Origin: Isoetes taiwanensis
Taxonomy: Eukaryota > Streptophyta > Lycopodiopsida > Isoetales > Isoetaceae
DNA length: 64,000 bases
Direction: 5' to 3'
Assembly (NCBI GenBank): GCA_021234155.1
Contig: JAJEKV010000002.1
Location: 19,087,592-19,151,591 of the forward strand
Under the pieces are notes generated by a model. That model did not search any database, was not told the DNA's origin, and worked only from the letters and a program-made list of their open reading frames with translations. The translations under genes and the position numbers were made by a program. This document shows, piece after piece, positions 35,720-48,130 of the stretch; the first letter of the stretch is position 1, and each line of letters begins with the position of its first letter.

Positions 35720-36568
35720 CTAAAGTTCGTTTAACTCTATGTGACGAAAAAGCTGCCAGGGCGCCAGCTTCCCGTCCACATTCCAATCTTCCATTGTCAA
35801 GACCCCATGCTGCGTCCACCTGCGCTGAACTCGAGGATCCACAGATGCTGCCAACATCGAAGGTGATGCACCCGGGCCGAGAGGGATCCACCATGGCGAT
35901 GACTCTAACTGGATACAACTCGAAGTGTCGATTGCAAATAACGGGCGAACTTGCTCCCAGGCTTGTAGGAGCCCCTTTAGAAAGGGAGAGGCATTAACAT
36001 ACGGCCTGATATCCATAAATAATGCCCACGGAAGTTGTGCAGGGACCGTCGGCTTATGGAAAACTATTGAATGAGACAGCGACTGATGAAGCAAAACCAT
36101 GCCAGGCGAGTCGAGCTCATTCTCGAGAATCGCAAAAATGAACTTGGAAATCAGGACCTTGATGTGGAGAGAGAGATCTAAGATGCCCAGGCCATCCGCA
36201 GCCTTGAGCCGCACACATTTCCACCACGCAAGCTTGACGACTGTCCCTTCCTCATTACCTCCCCATACAAAGTTATGGATCATAGAGGAGATTTCCCAGA
36301 TCTTACTTTCTGGTGCCAGGATGATAGACGCCATATAAATATACATTGAGCATAAAACTGACTTCGCAACTGTGATCCTGCAGGCCATGGGAAGTTTTCC
36401 ATCCTTCCACCAATTAAGGTGACGATGCAGTCCTACCAAAATGTCCTCCCAAATACCTGCCGCCGAAATATCGATGCCAGAGCCTAGAGCATGTGCAATG
36501 TGGCTGCATTCGCCAAGGAAATTGGGACATGACCGCGGGCATGGGCTTTGCTGAAGCGGGCTAGTCAA
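35720..36568 (-). mobile_element. L1-type LINE ORF2 fragment (post-RT region)
   Basis: One uninterrupted minus frame of 282 codons. It has LPMACRITVAKSVLCSMYIYM, FVWGGNEEGTVVKLAW and KAADGLGILDLSLHIKVLISKF, then WWIPLG and RRWTQHG. This is the segment between RT and the zinc-binding domain of L1-type plant ORF2. It matches the copies at 1430 and 48797. RT core and zinc-binding domain are absent on either side, so it is a truncated piece that has kept its frame. Confidence 0.85.
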
Positions 36569-37779
36569 ACATGCGAGGGGCTAGTCGTGCATGCCACGTG
36601 AACAATATAAAACCTCTATAAAATGGAGGGGTTGGCGGCACATGCCACACGAACCAATATAAAACAAAACTATCAATTATAAACATAAGCCTCCAGAAGG
36701 GCTGGTCATACATGCCACACAAACAGAAAAAGCGAATGAAAATAAGGAATTGAATTAAATTTCATCATCTTTGAAGATGAAAACGTCTATGGACCCAATA
36801 CAAACAAAAGAAAAAAAGGAGATCACATCAAAATCATTACTATCTATGGGATAAAGCATTGAAAAGGTTGGGGCCCATTGGGTAGAAAAGTTTTACCATT
36901 ATAACGAAGAAAAATCAAAGGCATGAGAACAATAGTTAATGAATTAGGTGATCTCCCCCAAAATAATTTATGTAACCTGTATGCATGTATATAGGACGTC
37001 TACTATAGAAATCCCAAAATCAACAAACAACTCGTACGGGAACTAATACCAAAACCCAAAAAATGAGAAAGGACAAACATGAACTAGAAATCATGGAAAT
37101 ATAGAAGAAGAAGAAGAAAAAACATATAGTTTAAAATCAAAACCATTAACAATTAAATAGATAAGAGTAAACAATGCCATCAATTATTTACCAATTCTAG
37201 TTTATTCATTTGTCCCCATGCAACGGATGACCAAACTTCCCTAAAACTTTACGCATTAGATAAAAGTACTCATGACATCGCCTCCATTGACAGAGCATTC
37301 AATGTATTTGCTGGATAGACCGAAAGGAATTGTGGAGGAAAGGAGACAATGAAAGTCAAGAGTACATGGAAGGACAAAGGTTTCCGCCTATAAAATTCAT
37401 CCTCAAGAATCACCTCCTTCAAAAGACGACCCCCAAAAGGCATCCCAGGAGTTTCTTACTCTCTATACCAAAGAGGCAGCAACTAGAATCGATCTTGCAA
37501 AATTTTTCATTGTGGAATATATAAAAGAAACCCTTCATTAGAACTCCCCTACCTTTGGAAGAAAGAAGAAATGACGCAATCCTTACAAGACCCTAGCATG
37601 ACAAATAACGGAAAAAAATCTGTTATGAGAAGAACAAACAAAAAAGCTCACGACGAAAGAATATACAGAAAAGGTAAAAAGGAAGCATACCGAATAGCAC
37701 CTAATGTGAGAAAAAGGAGGCTAAATCTAAAAGTAACCTCATGACACGATCCAGTATCCAAATCACAATTGACGCAAGA
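36569..37779. other. AT-rich intergenic sequence
   Basis: Nothing supported. CATGCCACACGAAC recurs two or three times near 36590-36725. Confidence 0.5.
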
Positions 37780-38517
37780 TTTGCTTCAAGACGTGGAAGC
37801 TAGCATAGAGAAAGCAAGAGAATGCATATTTGAAAGCCCAAGCAGGGCAAAAGGCCAATAAGCATTGTTGAATTGTGAGAAGGATGATGACATATGGCTC
37901 AAAATTGCAGTTTTGAAAGGCAAGCAAATTGGAATATCAAAGAAGTTAGTCCCTAAATGGGCAGGGGCATTCAAGATAATTAGGAAAATGGTGAACGTAG
38001 ACTACGAGCTAGAGCTTGCCCCACACTTAAGAGTCTATGAAGTCTTTCATGTTAGCTTGTTTAAGCATTATGTCTCTAATGGAGCAGTCTTTTGTAGGAT
38101 CACCATCTTTCTGAACTCAAGAATGGAGAACTACTCTTGAAATCTGAAAAGATTCTTCAATCAAAGGAGGAGTGGATAGTAACAAGAAGAATGACATGCA
38201 AAGAGCACTTGATAAAGTGGAAGCTTGCCAAGTGAGGAAGAAGCTACTTTTGGGAGAAGAAAACGGATTTGAAGAGGAAGTACCTCTCTTTCTGAATTCC
38301 TAAACCAAGGAAGCGTGAAATCTAGTCAAACTGGTTTTGAATAAAGCTACGTCATAGTTGTAAACTATATGCCCTTGTGAAAATTTAGATAAGTTTTCGA
38401 AGGAGAATGTAGAGTTTGAAAATTGTGTTAATCTTGTTAGATTAATGGAAACGACACCCATCTTCCTTAAGGTGAGTGAATGTAATACTCCCTGTGCTTC
38501 TCTGTACAAGGCGGGAT
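37780..38517 (+). pseudogene. Ty3/Gypsy integrase C-terminal fragment
   Basis: A frame break at 37858 separates LQDVEASIEKAREC from the main piece (37865-38140). That piece has LVPKWAGAFKIIRK, a 21-residue spacer, then RVYEVFHVSLFKHYVSNGA, the GPF...HDVFHVSLLK signature at the end of Gypsy integrases. Upstream RT and integrase core are missing. The run AAGGCGGGAT followed by TGTTACGCC at 38518 could be a polypurine tract and LTR start. Confidence 0.75.
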
Positions 38518-38689
38518 TGTTACGCCACTACTTATGTGCCATGCACCCATGTGGACTTCCCGCAGGGTAATATTGGAAGGGAACATGATCCCTAAGCAAC
38601 CACGCATATCAAGTGACAACCTTCAAATATGCACACATATACATGTTAGTCTACCCTTGTACAGTTTGACATCATTCTTATTACTGCCA

Positions 38690-38797
38690 CGGTTTTTCCC
38701 TCGAAAACCCTTCGGGGCGGGGGTTTTTTAACCCGGACAGTGGCCGATTGGTCTCAGTGGACGATAAAAAACCATTCTTATTCTTATTCTTATATGC
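38690..38797 (+). mobile_element. Microsatellite-tailed LINE, 3' end only
   Basis: GGTTTTTCCCTCGAAAACCC, GGGTTTTTTAA and GATTGGTCTCAGTGGACGATAAAA match the 3' UTR of the copies at 30085 and 54600. The tail is (TTCTTA)-like repeats at about 38774-38793. Extremely 5'-truncated. Confidence 0.75.
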
Positions 38798-40099
38798 CAT
38801 ATCCACTTTCATATGCTTATGCATATAAAACCCCTAATCATATACATACTCATTATTGTGAGTCTTACAGTTTTGACCTTCTCCTGTATCGACCTAGGTG
38901 CTCCTTCAAGTGTCTCTTCCAATTGATCTAGACATCTCTAGCACCTTGATCGCGCATCATGAGCACCTCAAGGTTAGTGCACCACACCCATTTTGAGCTA
39001 AAGTATGTGGACTGATGACTTAAGTTGAGAAGCAACATGAGGCATGGTCTAGTTTGACTAGAGCATCGGCATGACCAGCATGCTGTTGAGGGATGTCATG
39101 AAGGACAGGGATTAAAGCTCCCCTAAGATGAGAGGGTTTAGTGAGCGTTGCTCCCCTTCGTCCCTTGGAAATCGTGTCTAGGCTTCAACTCCATAAACAT
39201 CGATCCTTGGGGTTATTCGCAAACATTTGAATCACTGCTCAACTGGCTTGCCAAGGAGTGCACCTTGAAGCGCCCTAGATTATTGGAGGTAGTACTATAC
39301 GATCTTCTACAGAAGTTGTGGTTCTCCAACTTTAGATCCTGCCGGCATTCGTGGTTGATCCTATCCTCACAAGGCATGGGAGAGGGGCGGACGGAAGTGG
39401 AACCTTAGTCATATGCATCTAACTGACCAACCAGTCAATAAGATTTTTGTCTTAGGAAAGAACCCGAGACTCAATATCTGGACTCCTCTTGTAGTAATAT
39501 CTAACTGTAAGCTAGTGCATGCATTGGCATCCTCTGAAGATATGGCTCGGGTACACATTCTACTCTTACACGTGGTTCTGTCCACGTGTAGGGTTCAGGA
39601 TGCGTTTCACCACAAATCCAAACATGATACTAGTGAAGAGGTCCAGGATTCCTCATTACATGATGTTAGAAGCTTGAACTTGAGGATATGGCAAAAATAG
39701 AGGCAGATAGCCATTCATATGTCAAAATAACTCTATGCTTTTTTAAGGACGCCATGCATGTAAGCTGATTCCACGTCCTTTAGCATGGTAACTACCTCTA
39801 AGGGACTACTTTCTTAGTGGAAGAGGACCTATCCCCCTTCAGCTACGTAACCATAGAGAGTTGTGCAAGGTGAGAGAAGCGCGTCTACAAAAGGAAATGG
39901 GTAGATTAGAGAGGAGGTGCAACAATTATTCTGTATCACTAGCCTTCTAACTCCTAGATTGACTATGTCTAGATAATCTAAATATACTTGTTCAGCTTCA
40001 TTTTTTGGGCCTTCAAGCCCTCTTCAGTTGTTTGGCCTTTATGTCGTTGTTTGTTGGTGGTTGTTCTGTGATCGGGCCTAGTCCCCTTGTTTAATTTGG
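38798..40099. other. Intergenic sequence
   Basis: The open frames at 39148-39408 and 39413-39700 have no resemblance to any family I know and no splice context. I do not call them genes. Confidence 0.45.
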
Positions 40100-40176
40100 A
40101 CTTAATGTGCTTGTTCATTATATCATTCCATGGCCCTTGGCGGTCTTCGTGGACGTAGAAATTCCTATCTATCTAT
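40100..40176 (+). mobile_element. Likely LINE 3' end with (CTAT)n tail
   Basis: CATGGCCCTTGGCGGTCTTCG followed by TGGACGTAGAAATTCC lies just before CTATCTATCTATG. The arrangement parallels the other microsatellite-tailed LINE 3' ends (GGTCTCCGTGGACGTTAAAA plus simple repeat). The upstream part is not recognised. Confidence 0.5.
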
Positions 40177-41904
40177 GTAAACCACCCCCTTCCTTTTTTA
40201 TTTAATGTATAAATTGTCGTTTATGTTTTACGTTGCCTAGCATGTGTCATCAACCCATTATAAGCCCTTCCACTTGGAGGTACTTTTTCACGTGGATGTT
40301 AGCTTCGTCTATGCAGTTTTTTTTTTTTTTTTTTTTTTTTATTAGGTATCTTTCTCGATGTACATTCTTCTTCAACAGTTTAGACTTTATTTTTGTGCCC
40401 ATCTAGGAATTGCTATTACATGAGTCGAACCAAGACTGGGTAAGGTTAATTTTGATGATGAGCCTTCGGCAGGTCATATCAACTAGCAACCTATATTCTT
40501 TGTTGAGTCGCGGCTCCAAGATTATATAACTAGAGTAACCCTTATTTTAAATTTGTTTAATGGGTAGTGGCTTCCCACTCTTAACACTAGACTTGTATGG
40601 GGGGGCCTGTTTGGTTTGACCAACCCGCATGGATCCCTCAATCCCTTTTTGATTTCATGGATGAATTCTCCAAGATATTTGTGAACATTAGAATGTTGTT
40701 GACACTGTAATTCTAAAAGTAACTCAAAATTATACCACCAATTTGGCAGGAAGATGGAATTCCTCACTAATTTAGCACAATTGCACCTTGAAATACACTC
40801 AACCTTATGATTTCTATGAAATGGTATGACCCCATGATACTTGAAATAAAATAATAATTTTCAAGATAACATTATTTTTCCATGAGAATAGATTGTAAAG
40901 ACCACTTGTCATTCAAGATTCATATGATTTCTATAAAAATTAAAGTAACTATGAGTAATCAAAATTCCAGTCCCTGAGAGACCAAATTGAGACATAAGGA
41001 ATTTATGAGAAGCTGAAGTTCAAGAACACTTTCACATACTTCAAAATGGAATAACAATGTCAAGATACCATTATTTTTCAATGTGAATAGATATTAATAC
41101 TATTAGTCTTTGTAGTTTCATATGATTTCTTTAAAAAACTAAAACAGCCATAAGTTTTCAAGATTTTAGCCCTAAGAGACCCAACCAGATATCTAAGGAA
41201 CTTTTGAACAAGAGACCCAACCATATCTCTAAGGAACTTTTGAACTTCAAACTCTTAGGAATTATGTTTTTGATAGTTCCGTCATATATATTTCTAGGAC
41301 CTTTTTATGATGGATTTGCCATCTCATATTCTTCAAGATGGAAGAATTGCATTACGTAGAAAAACTCATATTTGCAACATAAGATAAGAAATGTTAAACG
41401 CTTTGAAAATGTTCCTTTTGCATTGGACTCCACATTATATTTGATAATATAATGTTTTTATATTTTACATGATTTTTTCTTATGTGTGCCATTCGGGTTT
41501 ATCAAGGGACAACCCTAGTGTTAACCTATGCATCTATTGTACCAAGAAACCATTGGAGATGATTGAAAAGTATATCTATAGATTCGAATTGATCTTTTTG
41601 TTACATTTGGCAGAACACTTGGGTTTTCATGCGCTATGTATAATACTTTTCTTTATCGTTGATGGGCGCTCTAGTAAATTCCCAGCCATTAGATAGGGGA
41701 ATATTCTGAGGGATATGCCCTCTAGTGCGATCCCATCCCTACACCTCATCGGGAGATGGGGTCAAACGCTGATGTGGCTCTATTTCTAAGGGGCCGTTGA
41801 CATCCATTGCAAGGGATTTTGATGTCATTTGACTTCAAAATAGCAACTGCCACTATTAGAGGCACTAAAGCAGGCACGGATCATGCTTCTAAATTAGTAG
41901 GCAG
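40177..41904. other. AT-rich intergenic sequence
   Basis: It contains a pure T run of about 24 bases at 40317-40340 and a 36-bp direct duplication (AGAGACCCAACCAGATATC versus AGAGACCCAACCATATCTC, near 41177 and 41211). No gene seen. Confidence 0.5.
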
Positions 41905-42399
41905 TCAGGTTTCTCCCACAAGCTTCCCTACTATAGTAGCGAAGCAGCCCAAGAGTTTGCTAGCCGTGAATGCCGAGGCTTCTTCAGCACCTGCAAAGAG
42001 AATGGACAAAGAAACCGGGGGATTTGAACCCCCTTCTTCCATTTTCAAAGGCTTCTTCACATATACAAAACATTCTGGCTTTCTGTACTTAAGATTTAAT
42101 TGCCAGGAATCTGAGAGAAACCTAGAATAATCGGCCTGCATTAAGCTATCAGATATGAGCCTATCAGAGAACCAACAACACAAATGATTGAAAATGACAA
42201 GCTTACCCTGAAGCTCAGGATACGCCTGACTTGCCCTGAAAAGCTCCACGCCTCCTTTCTCTGAGGCCAAAACTGCTAGAAACCTAACTAATTTCTTCAA
42301 CCCTCTGATACGCATAAACGAAAACTCGGCCTTGGCATCCCGAAGCCCAGTCCTGATCGCCAATGCAACCTCCCGCTGCTGCCTCTGAAGGATAAGAAC
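41905..42399 (-). pseudogene. Two-exon fragment of an unrecognised plant gene
   Basis: The upper exon (about 42399 to 42207) encodes QQREVALAIRTGLRD, AKAEFSFMRIRGLKKLVRFL and SQAYPELQ, ending at a good donor (CAGG/GTAAGC). The lower exon starts at 41990 after a textbook acceptor (CTCTTTGCAG/GTGCTG). The phases agree, giving PELQ-GAEEASAFTASKLLG, and a stop follows at 41905. The helical, Leu-rich character suggests an armadillo-like or similar helical repeat protein, but I cannot name it. No neighbouring exons were found, so it is a gene fragment or transduced exons. Confidence 0.45.
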
Positions 42400-44119
42400 G
42401 CTAACTAGCTCTGTTACTGCAGCAGAGAACTTCCAGAATCACTTTCTGTTGTAGCATTGCGGTTTAGGCCATCATGCATTTCCCTTCTATCAAAACAACT
42501 AGCATTTGCCCTAGCCGCAACCGCCCTAACCATATCTGCCCTAGCCGCCCTCTGCCTTCAAGACGCCCATAGGCTGCTCGTCGCCATAGCATCTTCTAAC
42601 GATGGGCCTTGCATCAAACTATGGAGGCGCCACGCCCGACCGATGATGCAACCGACTTTTTTTTTGCCCCTTTCTTCAGGGCTGATAACATACCCGTTAT
42701 CAACCCTCCCTTCACTTTCTAAAATAAGTTCGCTTAGAACTCGGTGGTGGTGGTCGACCCTAAAAAGAAAAAAATCTTCCCTAAAAACAGGGGTTTTAAA
42801 GATTCCTTATTGCCCTATTTTCATACTCTTTTTGATAAAAATACAGCCCTTAAACCATGTAAACTTTATGTTATAAAAATACGCTTTCATGAACTAGCAA
42901 ACTATATAAGATGTGTTAGCTAGTATTTGAAAATTTGTATGTCATTTATTTCCTCTTCATCTTTATAAGTTCTAACTATTGATATCTTGATTCAAACACA
43001 TAAATTCAACTCATTTCAATTCTAACATCATTGTATTTGCATGTATTGGCTGCATTTGCATCTTTCTCGTATATAATTTTAGTTCATAGGTATTTATAAG
43101 AGGGAGATGTCATATTGTCCTTTTGTTTTATATTTTTACTTTTCATCCTTGACTTTTTACTTGCTTCTTTATGCGCACAATTATCCTTGTTACCTTATCC
43201 TTGTTATCTTAGTTATGGACCATAAAAAACTGGATCATAAAAACTGTTTATGATAAGACGTTTATAGCATGCATAAGAGAGGTTTTAAAAGAATTAAATT
43301 ATCTCTAACTTGTGATATGATGTTTAGAATATAAGCAAATAAGTGATGATGTTAAACGAATTAGACCAGCATGACATCTTGGTCGGCAAGAATCAACTAC
43401 TAGTCATAATAGTTACATTGTTGTCTTTATGCATGGAGAGTGTTGCTATATCTTATCGTGTAATCCATATTGAAATTAATATTTTACAACCAAGAACATT
43501 GTCGTTGCGTATTCTTTGACATGCACATGCCCCCCTTTTAGTGGAAGATTGTTTGATCTTGGCCCCTCCTTCATGTCATACTTGGAAAATGGACAAATAT
43601 GTATCCATATTTGTGTCTTATATGTACTGCAAGCTCCTGCAACTAAGAGTTTCATAAGACATTCAATTTGAATAGTCACATAATTCATTCAATCCTTTCA
43701 AATCATGAAAAGAAGAAGATGAAGAAGACATTTGTCTAGCATGTTTCAACGGTTAAGTACAACAAGAAAAATCACTCGTCAGATAGATTGCATCACACAA
43801 TGTTGTAGGCATGACATCAACATACTATATAACTTGTCAAACTTATTTAATATGTTTTGGAAAACAACATCTATTAATCTAAATATGACAACATCACAAA
43901 ATTAATAACAAAGATCTTATCCTCTATGGAAGTTATATTGAATTTCAAAGTAGATTTGGTCGTACCATTATCGTGGCCTTTTCCTAACCAACCATTAGAA
44001 GAATGTGGAGGGGAGGGGTCATAAAATTACTATCTTCATTTTGTGCACTTGGAGGAAAATATTAAGCCCATCCTGCTAGAGAATGTGACTTGCAAGCAAT
44101 TATTTTTTGTTTTTTTTTT
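42400..44119. other. Intergenic AT-rich sequence
   Basis: The plus-strand frame 42457-42876 is not supported by any resemblance. The rest is AT-rich without recognised features. Confidence 0.45.
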
Positions 44120-45082
44120 CTATAATTTTTTTAAGGTAAGACGACAGATTGTATTAAAATATCATAATAGATACAGACACATTAGCAAAGAAGAACAACA
44201 TCACAGAGAATAACCACAACTCAACAACCCATCTATGCATAAGAACACGCTGATAAACCTCAAAAATTAAATGCTGTTTGGTAGGCGCAAGCCTAAAGCA
44301 ATGGTAAGCCTTTGTAATGCTATCTTTTGCATCTTGTAGGATATGGTCATTAGGAATATTCAGGCCCTTGAAGGTACAAAATCTTCTTCACTTTCAAATT
44401 GACCACAATAACTAATATGAAACCAAATAAAAGACGCAACTCTGCATTTTGTTCCAAGCCTCTGGGTAAACAGCCAAAAGCACATGTTGACTCGTGAGTG
44501 CCACTTGAAAACAAGATAGAAGTCATGATCAAGCTGGCTGGATGTGAGCACATATGAAGAAACAATGCTCGATTATCTCGACTCGATGCTTACACAAGGG
44601 ACATAGTTGAGACACATGATGGTCAATCCTGTGAACAAACACATTAACTCAAAGGCTTCTGTGAAGAATCTGCCACCAAAGTACAACCACCTTGGATGGA
44701 GCAAACTATCCCAAGCTCAACTTCACATATACCTCTATCCAGGAGGAGGAATCTGAAGGTGCCAGTGTGCAGAAGGTGGAAGGATATCAATCTAGGAGCA
44801 ATCTATACATCGAGTGCCACTCTATAACTCAGTCTCTAAGAAACCACATGCACATATCCATGGTTTGTGTGCTGTAGCTTGTGGTAAAGTATCAGCAACA
44901 TTCTGCCAGATCGCCATGCCCCATCGAGGTAACAAGCATTTAGTCTGAAATAACTCCCATGTTAATAAGTGGCCAAGCTCATACCAAACCTCAACAGTCT
45001 GAATTCCTAAATAAAATAGAATAGTTATATTAAACTTTGATTGTTCATTGATTGAAGGTGTAGGAGCAATCAATGCTTTCAA
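44120..45082 (-). mobile_element. L1-type LINE 3' relic
   Basis: Minus-strand pieces show the LINE tail: ELGHLLTWELFQTKCLLPRW near 44910-44970, then the zinc-binding region with EHCFF near 44560 and SQHVLLAVYP near 44480, equivalent to 49420-49520. An A-rich run in minus orientation near 44103-44122 may be the poly(A) end. Frames are heavily broken. Confidence 0.65.
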
Positions 45083-45499
45083 TAAATAAGCTATTAGATG
45101 GCTTTACTAGCTTAGAAGTTATAAGATTTCTCTCTTGACATTGCCATGCCCCTTGTTTCAATTGATATCTCGTTCTAGCCTACTCCATGTCAGATCCATG
45201 CTGTAAGCAATGGTATTTGAAAGAACGAGTGTTTCCTCGTCCAAAGCACAATATTAATTTGTTAAAGGTCCAAAATCCAATCTGATACATGGCACCCATA
45301 AAGTGATCGTAAGGGTAAACTTTCATGCTTTTATCTGCCCACCAATTTTTAATCATGCGGCAGAGGAGTTAGAATGAGCTTTTATATATGCTTATCTCAG
45401 CAAATTTTTTGTAGTTTTACTTGGAAAGATTTAGTAAATACTATATCTTGCCATTCCCACAGACAGATTAGCAACCTATTTAAGATGTAACATTAACCA

Positions 45500-46490
45500 A
45501 GTTCAAAGGGGCATAGGCCTATCGTACAACGAAACTTTGTCACAGACAGTAATCATGTTGATATGAACTATCTCTTGTTCATATTTCTTTATCCTGCTGC
45601 CATTGACTAAAGTTGGCAAATATTTCCCTTCTAAATCAAGAAGTTGAACAGCTCCATTTTCTGATATTTCTGCCACTATATAAGGTTCTAATCATTGTAT
45701 TTTTAATTCATCCGGATGTTGTTTAAAACAAGTCATACAACAAAACTTGATCACCCTCCTTCCAAGATTTTTTCTTCATACAACAGTGAAAGCAGGCTTT
45801 AGTTGCAGCCTTAGAAACTTGTTGGGACCACTCAGCTTGTTGATGTTTTTCATCCAAAGCTTCCAACTGCAATAACCTATGCTTGATAGATTCATCACTA
45901 GTTAACTTGTTTCGAATTGCTATGCGTGAACTAGAAACAAGGAACTCAAATGGCATAACAGCTTCTATACCATAGGTTAATTGGGATGGTGTGTGAACAG
46001 TTATAGTTTTATACGCAGTTCTATATGCAGAAAGCTTGAGTTCCCAATTTGATCAATTTGATTTACAAATTCTCTTTAGTATAGTAGTCAAAATCTTATT
46101 TGTGGATCCAACTTGGCCGTTGGCTCTTGGATAGTAGGAGTGGATTTATGATGAGTAATTAGGAAATTTTGCACAAGGCATTTAATTGTCTCATCGATAA
46201 AGGGAACTGTTCTAATGGACATCCGAACCGTGTTATTATCTGTTGATACAATACTTTTGCAACACTTAAGGTTGTACTTACTCTTAAGAGATCTTGCCTC
46301 TGCCCATTTTATATCATAAACCGTAAGGATTAGAATGTATTGGGCTCTAGTTCTAGCTGCAGGGGGTTTGAGAGGACCTACAAAATCCATTCCCCATTTT
46401 TCAAAGGGGCCCAAGGATAAAACTGGCGTTAGAGGCATATAATTCCTTTTCGTTGGTTTGACCATACGTTGACAAATATCACATGTTCTT
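45500..46490 (-). pseudogene. Ty3/Gypsy integrase relic
   Basis: Reading leftwards, 46465-46088 has LGPFEKWGMDFVGPLKPPA, the start of the integrase catalytic core with the first catalytic Asp in the MDFVGP box. 45956-45723 has PFEFLVSSSRIAIR, HRLLQLEALDEKHQQAEW and SWKEGDQVLLYD, the integrase C-terminal part. The middle is broken by stops. No LTRs were identified for this piece. Confidence 0.75.
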
Positions 46491-46680
46491 GCACGTTATA
46501 AACAACCACTTCACTGGCCCTTTCTTGGATCTGAAGCACGTGGAATCTTGGCTGTCTAGGCACCTTCATAAGCTAGGACTTCCTGCTTATCAATCTATCA
46601 AGCTTGTGGCAAAATATTAACATTGCTTTCTTTTGATGTTTGAATCTCCTGAATCGGCTGCTTAACTCATAGAACGAGGT

Positions 46681-47470
46681 GTGGTTCCTGGATCCTTTCC
46701 AGTTAAGCCAGATGCCTTATGTGCCCCGTTCTGGTTTGCTATTAAAGATTTTCCTCCAAAGCTACAGGATTCTAAGTTCATTTCTGCCATTGCTAATGAG
46801 ATTGGACTCCATTTGCAACACTCCATAACCAATGGCATCACTAAGCTTTGTGTTGCAAGGCCCATTCATCGTGATTTGCCTCAAACAATTGTTATCCAGA
46901 GCAGACCCATGTTCTTTCTGTTTAAGCTGTCCTTGTTGAATGGTCCTGAGGTAGCTCTCATGTTTCCTGAAGCCCCTCTCTTTGTTCAATATCACAAGGT
47001 TCACCAGCAGAGTCCTCCATCTGCTCTCTGGCACTCCATGCTCCTAGATCACCTCCCACCTCAATGGATATCTCTCACACCCCTGTGATTGCCCCCCTAC
47101 TCTTCCAGTTGCAGCTCCCTCACCTCAGCCTCTAGATCACCAAATGTTGAGATTGGCTGAAATTCAGAGATCACAAGAGCAAATTGAAGAGGCTCGTGGA
47201 CAATACATGGACGTTGATCGGCGTGGCATCCACCCACTGCCAAAACATCTATCGGTTCTTTGTCAACCATGAAAATTAGCTAAGGGAACCCCACTGCATC
47301 CCAGCCCTCAGTTCCTACTTCATGTAGCTCTACTCCTCCCATTGCACCCCATTATGGTCGCTTTGATCTGCTTCAGTGGGCTGATTTGGTTGATGAGGTT
47401 ACTGCCATGCCGGATGCCCAGGGGACATCCTCAAATTCCCTTGAGACACCAACAGTCTCAACTGAATTGG
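46681..47470 (+). pseudogene. LINE ORF1, broken
   Basis: SKFISAIANEIGLHLQHSIT and the later QYMDVDRRGIHPLPKH match the ORF1 relic at 24645-26278. This type of plant LINE ORF1 often carries a DUF4283-like RNA-binding N-terminus; I infer this from layout only. A stop near 47088 and later frameshifts break it. Confidence 0.6.
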
Positions 47471-47486
47471 CCTCATCACAAGGTAA

Positions 47487-48130
47487 ATGCAGTTAATTTC
47501 ATGGAATGTTCAGGGGGTAGCCAACTCCCCCCTGAAGCAGAGTCACATTTCTTTCTACTTATCTAGATTGGATGCTCAATTTATATGTCTCCAAAAGCAC
47601 AAGTGCCACAAAAGAGATATATCAAAGCTTGCAGATATGATTGGTCGAAGATTTAATATCCTTATCGCATCAGCTGATTCTGCTAGTGCAAGGGTGGTGA
47701 TAGCATGGATTCCTTCCTTGCCAGTCATCTTCACTCAGACTAATCATTTTGATCGTTGGGTCCTAATTGTATGGCAGGAACATCATAGAACTTCACAATG
47801 GGCTCAGCTTGGGCTACCACATTTCATGGCTTCTTGTTGGGGATCTTAATATGATAGAAATGGAGTTCGATCGGTTGGGGGCTATCTCTACAGTGGTGTC
47901 TGGTTTTGAACGCTAACAGTGGCTCCATCTACTCCATGACTGCAACCTCTCAAAGATTGATGGTGAAGATGCCTTTACTTGGTGCAATAGTCAGATTGGC
48001 GGGGATCGCGCAAGCTCTCGGTTGGATAGAGCTTACTGGAATGCAGATGCAGCTGTGGCACTTCCAGGTCTCTTTCGGTTCTATCTTAAAGACAACTCAG
48101 TTTCAGACCATTATCTGCAATTCCTTTTAG
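47487..48130 (+). pseudogene. LINE AP-like endonuclease domain, broken
   Basis: It starts MQLISWNVQGVANSPLK, the usual first motif (SWNxxG). The second motif normally reads CLQE and here is CLQK, so the metal-binding Glu is replaced. A later frame has SRLDRAYWNADA and SDHYLQFLL, matching the RLDR and SDH motifs at the domain end. Frameshifts occur near 47800. Confidence 0.7.

Noticed and set aside
39148-39700. Two neighbouring plus-strand open frames
   Set aside because: No recognisable family, no splice or start context, and lengths expected by chance.
40317-40340. Pure T run as poly(A) of a minus-strand LINE
   Set aside because: No LINE coding or 3' UTR motif was found on the right side of the run.
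42010-42040. tRNA T-arm-like GGGGGTTCAAATCCCCC on the minus strand
   Set aside because: No D arm, anticodon arm or acceptor stem surrounds it, and it lies in the intron of the two-exon fragment.
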